This document shows positions 37,801 through 49,800 of a stretch of 64,000 bases of DNA, one piece after another. This DNA comes from Watersipora subatra (taxonomy: Eukaryota > Bryozoa > Gymnolaemata > Cheilostomatida > Watersiporidae): assembly GCF_963576615.1 (NCBI RefSeq), contig NC_088709.1, forward strand, positions 76,738,538 to 76,802,537. The letters are read 5' to 3'. Made by a program: the position numbers and the translations under genes. The notes beneath the pieces are model-generated. The model was given only the letters and a program-made list of their open reading frames with translations, was not told where the DNA came from and did no database searches. The stretch's first letter is position 1. Every line of letters starts with the position of its first letter.

Positions 37801-40800
37801 GGTCATATATCAGTTATATGAAAGTTATATGGCAGTAATATGGCAGCCACATAGCAGTCATACAGCAGTTGTATAGCAACTTTAAAGCTCATATATGATA
37901 ATTGTGCAAATTAATTGCCGCAATTTATAGCAAGGAGTTGTTCTCCATAATTAGTATACAGATCTCATCAAACAAGATAAGCAAGCAAGCTGTCGGATTA
38001 CAATGGACGACCTCCAGTGGCACAAGCGAAGCAGATGCGCTGCGAACATATATAAATATTTTACCTCAACCGAGTAAGGGTCACTTTCCTGTTGAAATTT
38101 CAATGAGACAAAATATATGCAATCCAAGAGAGAGTACAACTCTTAAAGGTTGACTTGCAACAAAATTCACATTACCGTTATTTGATATGAAAAAATTCAC
38201 CATGTCTTACTCTGTTGTGTTGTAGGTGCAAAATATGTGGAAAGGTGATTACAAGCTCTTAAAAGCTCAAAAACGAACAGAAAATCGCAGCCACACAAGA
38301 CCGCCGTAGTTTGGATTCCCTTTCCAAAACGGCTCAAATGTGATGTAGTTGTGAGAGATGGTTTCTGTTTACACTTTCTTGCAACCTTATTCGTCGAAAT
38401 ATTTTCACAAATATACTTCACGCATTCGATAAAACTATGTCTATTGTTCTTACGCGTCTGTTTTATCGTCAATGTATTGCTGTCACCTTTAGCACTGATA
38501 TCTTACAACTTACCATAAAAAATCGTTAAACTTTTTAACCTTAGCTCGAAAGAGTACATATCATTGTCTGATAATCATGACGAGCCTGTTGGTTACCTGT
38601 GATAATCGAAAAGTGCTGGAAAAATTATTTGCGAAGTAGTGGGTCACATGATCAGAGAACGACTTGACAATTGAATAATGCCAAAATAAAACTGTAGCGA
38701 GCATCTATATTCGATACGGGGTCTTCGGTAAAACCCAAAGTGTTTGTCATAAACTAGTACTACGATAAGTTTTATATTGAGCTTTTTATTGGCCTTTCAA
38801 TTCATGTGAGAACATACGTGACAAGACGATGACCAAATTTCGTGGTTACGCCACCGAAATAAAGAGATTCTAATCTATGGCGGCTTTTGGTTTTTGAGCT
38901 TTTAAGAGCTTGTAATCACATTTCCACATATTTGGCACTTACAACACAACAGAGTAAGACATGGTGAATCGTTTGATACCAAATAACTGTAATGTGAATT
39001 TTGCTGCAAGTCAACCTTTAAGTAAATCTACATGCTGCCATTCTGTATAGAAAGTTTCAAATGTTTCAAAGTTCCTAAATCCAAGAACAAAAGTTGTACT
39101 AAAACTGAGAGTCATACAAGTTTGCTTCCGAGTGAAACAATGCGTAATGAAACACAACTAACCTTGGGCAGATTCTGTCGAAAGGTTGTCAGAGGCTTGC
39201 TTGGCTGTATCTCCTCGGATAGCTGAGACACGCGTGCCTCATTCTTCCTAGCATGAATTCTGTTAAGCGCTAAACAGAGTGTTTTGTAGATCACAGTCTT
39301 GCCACTTCCTGCTGGACCACAGACTATGACATTCAGGTTCTGTTGCAGCGCGCTGTACAGCTGTAAAATCTTCTCCATTATCTCGTGAGACTCGTGCAGC
39401 CCTGATAAAATTTTGAAATCTTCATAATCTTGCACATCTACGCAAGAATTTCTACGAGTCCGCTGTTACGCATAGACAGCTGCCAAAAACGTTCCAGACT
39501 TTTTAGTCTAACCACCGCAGGTCAGGTGACTCTGTACTCAGAGTTGAACAGGAATGTATTGAATACTACTGAAAGTTGAAACATGATTGACAGAGTCGTG
39601 ATTGGTGTTACATTTTCTTTAATTGTATCAATAAAATTACCTTAACAAAAAGATGAGTGACAATTTGATTTCAGCGCTCCAACCATGTACTAAGAATTTT
39701 TGGGACCAAAAACTAAGACACCAAGAAAGACTTTTTGAACATTTCATTGTAATGTTTTACATTTTTAGTTTTTTGTCAATAATTCAACAAGGGTGATTAG
39801 GGGTAATTTTAGCCGCAATAAGAATATGAGCTTGTATTATAGTAAACAAACAATGACAGCCTTTGTCATAGAAAACTGCAATGACATCATCATTTTGGTT
39901 TTTTAATTGCACTGACTTCTGGTTGGAAATAGAACAAGAAAAACTAACATCTTAGGAGTTATCGCCTCTTAGACACTGATTAGCCAACTTCTCAACCTGA
40001 ACTATTTAGTGCTAAATTATTTCTGATTAAATGTTTAGTAAAGTTTTAGCCTCTGGTACTACAAGTGAGAAGTATTCATACTAGGATTCCTACTAGGACA
40101 AAATATCTAACTCACCAATAAATGATTCTATTTTATGGTGCCACAGTATTTAGGTCAGGAAGGTCAGGTAGGTCAGGAAGAGTGTCGCAGGAGAAATAAA
40201 CAAATCTGCCATACTTACCGTCAGTTCTAAGCTGGTCTTTGATTGCTTGCACCAACTCGGAGTGGTGCACAGAGGGGAGAATTTCAGCTGAGAGAGGAAA
40301 AATGTCTCGCAAAATATTCCTAAATGTGATTAAGTCCGACTCTTTTTCAAAGAGAGGAAGCAATATGGCGGAGAAACCATATACCAATGACACTTCATAT
40401 TTGTCTGGTTTGGGGAGAAGAAATTCATCTGAATAATGAGAGAAAACATACCAAGCTGCGTCTAATATGTAATCTTACGCTGGAGTACAGAATCAGAAGG
40501 GTTGATATGCTACACAAACCTTCTGATGAGTCGATATGTAATATGTAATCTTATGCTGGAGTACAGAATCAGAAGGGTTGATATGCTACACAAACCTTCT
40601 GATGAGTCGATATGTAATATGTAAACTTATGCCGGAGTACAGAATCAGAAGGGTTGATATGCTACACAAACCTTCTGATGAGTCGATATGTAATATGTAA
40701 TCTTATGCTGGAGTACAGAATCAGAAGGGTTGATATGCTACACAAACCTTCTGATGAGTCGATATGTAATATGTAATCTTATGCTGGAGTACAGAATCAG

Positions 40801-43800
40801 AAGGCTTGATATGCTACACAAACCTTCTGATGAGTCGATATGTAATATGTAATCTTACGCTGGAGTACAAAATCAGAAGGGTTGATATGCTACACAAGCC
40901 TTCTGATGAGTTGATATGTAATATGTAATCTTACGCTGGAGTACAAAATCAGAAGGGTTGATATGCTACACAAACCTTCTGATGAGTCGATGAACTGACG
41001 ACGATCAAAAGCTGGACTGTAGAGCCTCTCAACAGAAAGCTGGAGAGCTTGAAGGAGAGACTTGAGGGAAAGTCTGCAAAAGACAATGTGAATGAATAGA
41101 GGAGAAGATAAGGCAGAAATGAGAGTACTGTAAAATATGAGTAATAGTATGGACAGAAATGAAGATGAGAGAAAATGGGAAGAGAAGTCATGAGTAAAAG
41201 AGAGACACTCAAGATAGAATGTGATCAACTAAAAGGTCAACAAGGATGTGAAATGAAAGGAGAGACTCTGAGAGAGGAAAAAAAAAATACAGACTGTTGA
41301 GAAAGATGAGAAAATGGCTGCTCACCTGAATGAACCGATTTGGTTCTGACAGAACTCGCTGAAAAGCAGAAGTTTGTCGGTGAGTGCCCGAGGGTTCTCA
41401 TAGCCCCAACTGTAGAGGAGCGTTTCTATTAGAACTCGTCGGTCTGGTGCAACCATGGCACACGGCCTCATCAACAGCTGCAGTTTAAAAATAAAACTCA
41501 TAACTAATCTGGCATTACGCTAACAGCACTAATCTCTCCAACAGCCTGGGAGCCTGTGATCACAGAGCCATAAAAAAAGATTGTCGACCCATACCTCTAC
41601 TACAAACTAGGAATGCCACAAGCAAACTTTAATTGAAATAAGAATGTGACCCGATGTGTCATGAGGATCCACTGATTATTTCTAAAGCTAACTTATTCTA
41701 ACTGTAAATATTTTTCCAGATAGTAATTCAAAGTCATGGCAAACTTAGCACTAAAAAGTGGAGATCAAGGTTGACATATACATGTTCAAATCCTAAAGAG
41801 CTTTTGTTTTAAAACTATGCCTAGGTGTCCCTAGGTAGCCTTCTCATTGAGTGCTAGTACTATGATAAGTAGAAGTGTCAGCCGATAGAATTGAGCGGGT
41901 CCATTTAAACTCACCAGCGGTTTACGACATTGACTGAAGCGCTATAGACTGCGCTGGTCAACATACGCCTATAATTTATATTTTTTACTGACGATAAGCA
42001 CAGTATATTAGATCGGAAGAGAAATATAAAAATAATTTGAACAGATTATAAAACTATGTTAACCCTCGTTTTTCATATATGTAGGACAATAGGCAATCTA
42101 TAACGCATCCTTAAAATACCAATGTTAAATTCTGATCATAAGAGGATATGAGATTTACACTTCGGTACAGTATAAGCCATCATGCTATTACTTACTGAAA
42201 ACACATTCATAGATGTTCTTATCCCTAAACTTACCAAAAAATTTTTCATAAACAAATACAGAGATGGTACAACACAAACACAGAAATAGATATATCTATT
42301 TCTAGACCTCCCTGATTTACTTACCCGGAGTGATTCTGGAACTTCCTGGTATCTCGAGGCATCGCTATTGAAGACCATAAAGAAGGCGCTATTGTCACGG
42401 GCTGGTATGAGACGGCCTCCATACATAATGTCACCAAGATATCGAGGTTGGTAGGGTATGGGCTGACTAACTAGATGTCTGTTGTCACCTTCTTTCTGTG
42501 CTTCAAAGGAAGCCTTCTGACTCGGGACATTATCTACAGGTAGGGAGAACAGGCGAGGTATTAACCCCCTTTAATTTTACATTATACATCTTTTACTCGC
42601 TCTTTTATAGCATAACTTGGAAGCATGAAACGCTTGTGTGGTAATGTTTAAAGACTAACATAAAAAGCAAGAACAAGCAAAAGAAAGAAGTCAAGAACAG
42701 CTCAAAGGATAACATCTATAAAAGCGTGTATGTAAAACACATTCCAAGTCCTGAGAGTCCTTAGCAATGTGCTATATCAAAGCATCCTAACTCAAAGCTT
42801 AGAATCTACCATAGAAAAGGCTGGGAAGTGGACTTTCTTTGTAAATCTCAGACTCTTTCAAAGAGCTCCCTTCTCCAATTGAGTGTCTCCGTTTTCTTTC
42901 TGATCCAGATACACTGTCAGTTGTCTTCTCCTGAAACAGAACAGAAGTCTAGTGCCTTTTTGAATAGCCATATTAGGTGACTATAAAAGAGCAAAAGCTT
43001 GCTTTTTCAAAAATAATATCAGACAAAATTTTCTGTTTGAACCCATCAAAAGCTCACAATTGAAAGATTGGCAAAATCTAATTAACCAGAAGAACAACAT
43101 TAAAAGGTAAATGAGCAATAAGGAGGCTGATGGACAATGATGAAAGTGTTTATAAGAATAAGTAATGAATTCATAAATTCTCTCACTATGTTAAGGCTAA
43201 TGAGTCAAGCATCCAATGCCTATCTCCAATAAAAGCTTACACAAATATCTATTTTATTATTGGTTGAATAAAACTAGCACGCTAGGAAACAGGCAAATAT
43301 GGGGTAGCTCTATAGGAAGCAGGTGCATATGGGTAGCTCTATTGAAAACAGTTTAATCAGCCAATGCTTTATTTGGAATAGTTGTGTTCAGTGATTCTGC
43401 CAATTTAATTGCAAGCAGTTTGTGTTACCTGCAATTTTTAGTGTTCAAACTTTAGCACAAGGTTGGCAATACCTTGTGCTAAAAAAGGCAGTGCCTACCT
43501 GTTCTGGAATGAATGTGTTAACTTGAGAGAGGAGACGAGGAGTTTTGGTTGGTCTAATGGTTCCTTCATCCTGAGGGAGAGTGTGCAAAGTAGTCAGCGA
43601 GTTCCTCCGAGGAAGTTTCAGAGGCTGCAATAATAGAAGGATAGTTCAATACAAACCAATAAGACAAAAACAAAGATCTTGTGTCAAGTGAAGGTCAAGG
43701 TTTGATGTGATTATTGGCTAATAATGTTGGTGGGGGGAAGATAAGGAATGAATAATTATAAAGGATGCAGGGAGAGACAAGCATAAAGAGTTTAGCACAT

Positions 43801-46800
43801 AATGTAAGGAGTGGAGAGTTAGCTACCTGTTCTGTTACTGGCATCCCTCTAGTAGTGTACTCAAATGCCTGAGAATAGCGGAGGGAGCGAAGTGCCATTG
43901 ATATGCTGCGCAGCTGTTGTGCTGCGACTGACATGAGCTCTACAGTCAATCGATCAGAGTTATCGAAGAGAGCCCAGCAGCCAGACTGCACGACTCCTGA
44001 GAGGATGCGCTGCAGATTGAAGAGGTCAAACTGACTGCTACAGGTCAAAGGAAAGATGGCGGTGCCCAGGATCTATAGAAGAGAAACGATACGATGCATA
44101 GCTGATACACCAACTGCATTGTGTATCATACATGTATAATATAATAGATCATATCACTTTCCTCTCATTAGAAACATCGAGATATATGGATACATTTACC
44201 ACCAGACAGAATGAGCTTGCAGTGTAGCGATAAGAGGTGAACACAAACGCTACAGTTTTCATGTTACAAGTCAGAAATGGTATGAGAATTGTGCCCCTCG
44301 ATTCTCTATGAAAGACCTGGCTGTCAAGTAGCTGTTTTGCCTTCTCGTCTCATCAAAAACAAAAAGCTTTTTGTCATTCCATCAAAGAAAATGATTGGTG
44401 GTTTTAAACTCGTTCTGCTAGTCGTGACCGTGTGACCATTTCTATTAGCATTTGATAAACTCTCTCAATGAACTGACATAAAAATTGAAAGAAATTCTAA
44501 ACACAGAAGAAAAACTGAATATTATAATAGAGATAACTCGCTCATCGCACATTAGAATACTCAAACTACGAAGACTCAAACTACGGAGACTCAAACTACG
44601 GAGACTCAAACTACGGAGACTCAAACTACGGAGACTCAAACTACGGAGACTCAAACTACGGAGACTCAAACTACGGAGACTCAAACTACGGAGACTCAAA
44701 CTACGGAGACTCAAACTACGAAGACTCAAACTACGGAGACTCAAACTACGGAGACTCAAACTACGGAGTGTTTATGTGTAGAAAGTAAAGTTTACTTGTT
44801 GCATTGTTAAAAAGAGCTTAGGATGTCCTCAGTTTTATATTATTGGTGAAAAAATTAACACCGAGTTCTGCTTGTACAGATAGTAACTTTTACAGATGTA
44901 ATGAAGCACAATGATTAAAAAAAAAGTTACTTAAGTACCAATTACTTGTTGATCAACACGCCCATGTAGATGTGCAATAGCCTGTGGCCCTTACAAGAGT
45001 TTTATCACAGCTAATCGCAGGGTGATGCTCGTTAATGGCTGCTTACCTACAATATCTGAGATGTAATGTTGCAACATTGGTAGGCTATAAAGTTTGGATC
45101 AGATGTACTCACAAAATAGAGGTTATTCACAAAACAAGCTTTTGTGTCGGCGGTAAGATCACTATAGAGACAAACAACAAGCTCCAGTCGAAACTGGAGT
45201 CAACACAACGAGTCGCTTACCTTTGATAAAGAGAGAACTGTTTCTGTTTTACCGACACCACTTGGACCCATTACTGTACCAAGCCTGTAATCCTTCATAG
45301 CCATGAGAAGAGAATATTGGACTCTTTCAGTGAGCCCGGTGGTTATGAATGATGTCTTAGGTCCTTGGTACTCATAGCCATATTCATAACTAGAACCAGA
45401 CAAGAGTGAATCAAGCGGTTTCATTTGAGACCTGTTGAGCGTTAAAGTAGGTCGCGCAAGCAGAGACCTGGAACATGAGGCGCTAACAGAAGCCGTTAAA
45501 AGGTAACAAAAGAGAACACTTGAAGAAGAAAAGATATGACAAAGACAAATATGTTAAGAAGCGAGATCATGACAAAAAAGAAGACATGACAGAAAGAGAA
45601 GACATGACAGGAAGAGAGGACATGACAGGAAGAGAAGACATGACAGGAAAAGAGGACATGACAGGAAGAGAAGACATGACAGTAAGAAAAGACATGACAG
45701 GAAGAGAAGACATGACAGGAAGAGAAGACATGACAGGAAGAGAGGACATGACAGGTAGAGAAGACATGACAGTAAAAGAAGACATGACAGAAAGAGAGGA
45801 CATGACAGGTAGAGAAGACATGACAGGAAAAGAAGACATGACAGGAAGAGAAGACATGACAGGAAGAGAAGACATGACAGGAAGAGAAGACATGACAGGA
45901 AGAGAGGACATGACAGGAAGAGAAGACATGACAGGAAAAGAGGACATGACAGTAAAAAGAGAATGTGAATAATAAAATATGGAAAGAGAAGAGAATTGAA
46001 AGAGAGATGAGAGAAAGTACCAAATTAAAAAGAAATATTAAAAGAATATTTTATATTCTGAATTACCTCGCATCAAGTTGTTGAACTTGCAGGGGTCCAA
46101 AAGCATATGTAGAAACCATTTCTATAGAAGTTGTCTGCTTTTCTAACAGTTCTTCTACAAAATTAGTACAGCAATACCGTGTGCGTAATGCCAAATCTTT
46201 TCCGTATTTCTCTATCATGCATGACGCCTCAGAATAGACAAGCGCAACACTGTAAGTTTAAGCTCTTGCTGCATTCTGCAAAGATTTCTTATCTGAAGCC
46301 GATCACAGCCAATACGAATTTGCACAGCAAAAAATATAACAGAAGCTAACACTGGGTAAAGAGCTGTATCACATCTGTGATGCGCAAACTAGCAACTCCG
46401 TTTGGAAAAGGATTCGTGTGAGTCAATACAGTCTGAGCAATGAGAAAATACTGATGAGTGATAGCAACATGGGAAGACAACTGTCATATATGGTTTCCAG
46501 GAGAGTAAAATTCAAAGTTGCTCATTATTAAGGTCCACTCTGAAAGGTTAGCATGCCGGTTAAGGTGAAATACATGAGTGTAAGGGAAGACAACCTAAAA
46601 TAATTATAAAAAAACATCAGCTGAAGATTGTCTGACTAAGGTCTACCACAAGTCTCTATGACTTTGTTATTACCAGCTACAGCGACTATGAGACGTACTA
46701 ACTAGTAACTAGTAACTAACAACTAGACTATAACTGCGGCTAGCTATTGGACAATCTTTCAGATTAACTGACCAATCATTTAATTACTTAGGATGTTTAT

Positions 46801-49800
46801 TGGCAAATAAAATCACAGCTCAACCATTTAAATATGGATAATGAAGCGGAAGCAGCCAACACATCGTTCCTTACCTCCGAGTGCATTGATGACTACTCGG
46901 AACTTGCTTCCTGATAAACAATGCAGGTGGCACATGAAGACGGTTTGTTCATCAAACGCACAGACAGTCAAAAGTAATAATGTCATTGCTGCGGTTTTAG
47001 TAGCATCAAAATAATGAGATTGATCTAAGTTGGTTGAAAAATTGCTACTGATGGTGTAGTCCTGCTTGAGTAAGATCACGGTATGAATGTCCAATACCAC
47101 TGATGTGCTCAATCGTATAGGAAAACTTTGTTAGCATCATAACATGAATAAGGAATGCTGATGATGTAATAAAGAAGAGAGCATAAAACTGCATACCTCC
47201 ACTCAAATAGCTCGTCTGACGCCTAGAAGCTGGTGTGGCAGAAGCTCTGGGAGACAAAGCACCGACGTTGCTTGAGGTGACCCTGAGTGAGCGTTCTCGA
47301 GAAAATGCTGGATCGAGCTTCTCCTCAGTCACCTGCACAAAGGTCTTCGCTCTGAGAAGTGATGAAATCTCCATAGAATATTTTAGGCTGCTTGACCAAT
47401 CATAGCAGTTGCTGCATGAGACATCGGCAGACAGCAACCCTAAAAAAAGGGCCCAGATTTTTACAAGATATTCTAACAATGAAATGACCAGGCTTCCACT
47501 AGCTGACAATGTACTCAAACGAAGAGATACACCGGCTTTTTTAAGATGACATTCAGTACTCCATAAAACCGTAAAAAACCTAGGTTCAAGCCAGAACGCT
47601 GGCTAAAAGCTTTTAATAGAGGATTTCCCACCGACAATCTAACTCAGGCTAATAGTTCGTTACTACTCTTATGTGCTAGGCTAGTAAAGATATATGACCA
47701 AAATAAGATATAACCGATATGGCTAGAAAAAGAATGAAGAGAGACTAACTGTCAGTCAAGCTGATGAGTTGGGTATAGCAATTTACTAGTCCTCTCAGCA
47801 CAAGACTCAGCCTCATTCTGGAATATTCCACTCTTGTGTGTAAGAGACTGGAATTCTCTCGAATCACTAAAACTACTCTTTCCATTTTTTGCTGCAATGA
47901 GTTCCTGCAACAGACACTTAGGATGAGCATACAACAAGAAATAAGATCTTCAGATAACCAGTGCATATTATTTGCTTTTAAAAGGTAACACTTTCCTTAA
48001 AAATCGTCGCATAAATATTTTGAATGGCTTTGAAATGTTTTCAAAATTACACAAACCAAAAAAACTAATTCTCGAAAGTATTTGTGTTTGACAAGTAGAG
48101 ACAAGTGCCAGGCAACAGGTGCTGAGCATAATAAAGATGAGCATACCTAAGAGCAGCAATCTCTCGTCGAACATCAGTGGAAGACTTCAAGGCCTGAGTC
48201 ATCTTGTGTGACCAGAGGATCTGTTGCGTTGTTATGAGACACTGCGATGGGTACTTCAAGAGTCTGAAATATTACAGGCACATGAATGCACTAATAAAAA
48301 CAACAGTGCACTTGAATACACTACAATATCAACTCTCTCCTACAATGAACAGCATACAATATCAACTCTCTCCTACAATGAATAACATACAATATCAACT
48401 CTCTCCTACAATGAACAGCATACAATATCAATTCTTTCCTACAATGAACAACATACAATATCAACTCTCTCCTACAATGAACAGCATACAATATCAATTC
48501 TTTCCTACAATGAACAACATACAATATCAACTCTTTTATAGAATGAATAACATACAATATCAACTCTCTCCTACAATGAACAACATACAATATCAACTAT
48601 TTCCTACAATGAAAAGCATACAATATCAACTCTCTCCTACAATGAACAGCATACAATATCAACTCTCTCCTACAATGAACAGCATACAATACCAATTCTT
48701 TTTTAGAATGAACAGCATACAATATCAACTTTCTCCTACAATGAATAACATACAATATCAACTCTCTCCTACAATGAATAACATACAATATCAACTCTCT
48801 CCTACAATGAACAGCATACAATATCAATTCTTTCCTACAATGAACAACATACAATATCAACTCTCTCCTACAATGAACAGCATACAATATCAATTCTTTC
48901 CTACAATGAACAACATACAATATCAACTCTTTTATAGAATGAATAACATACAATATCAACTCTCTCCTACAATGAACAACATACAATATCAACTATTTCC
49001 TACAATGAAAAGCATACAATATCAACTCTCTCCTACAATGAACAGCATACAATATCAACTCTCTCCTACAATGAACAGCATACAATACCAATTCTTTTCT
49101 AGAATGAACAGCATACAATATCAACTTTCTCCTACAATGAATAACATACAATATCAACTCTCTCCTACAATGAACAGCATACAATACCAATTCTTTTCTA
49201 GAATGAACAGCATACAATATCAACTTTCTCCTACAATGAATAACATACAATATCAACTCTCTCCTACAATGAACAACATACAATATCAACTCTTTTATAC
49301 AATGAATAACACACAATATCAACTTTCTCCTACAATGAACAGCATACAATATCAACTCTCTCCTTCAACAAACAGCATACAATATCAACTCTCTCCTACA
49401 ATGAACAGCATACAACATTTCCAAATTTCAAGTTGTTGTAACTACTGCAGTCATGCAACATATAAGTTTACATAGCACAGCTTTAGTTTGACCTTGACAT
49501 GGTTTCTGATGGTTCAAGCTGTAAAGTTTTAAAACTTCACCAAGTCTTACCTGTGAGTCCAAAGCTTCATCTCTCTGGTCAAGTGAATAGGAAGTCTCAC
49601 AGAATGCCTAGTGTTATCTTCCACTTCCTTAGCTTTTCTCTCTTCTTCCATGCTTGCTACCTCAGCCAGTACAGACACAAGATCTGGATTGTCTACAAAA
49701 ATATACAACAATCATGATAATATAAACATATGAACAAAAACAGGAAAAGCTATTCACATATTTGACAGGCAATGAGCAAAATGATAAAATTAAAGGTACC

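Noticed and set aside
45520-45972. 150-codon charged ORF of EDMTGR repeats
   Set aside because: 18-bp minisatellite in an intron; both strands are equally open.
48204-49475. 423-codon + strand ORF rich in Asn, Gln and Tyr
   Set aside because: Product of the 33-bp array in a dynein intron; it overlaps the real - strand exon at 48147-48263.
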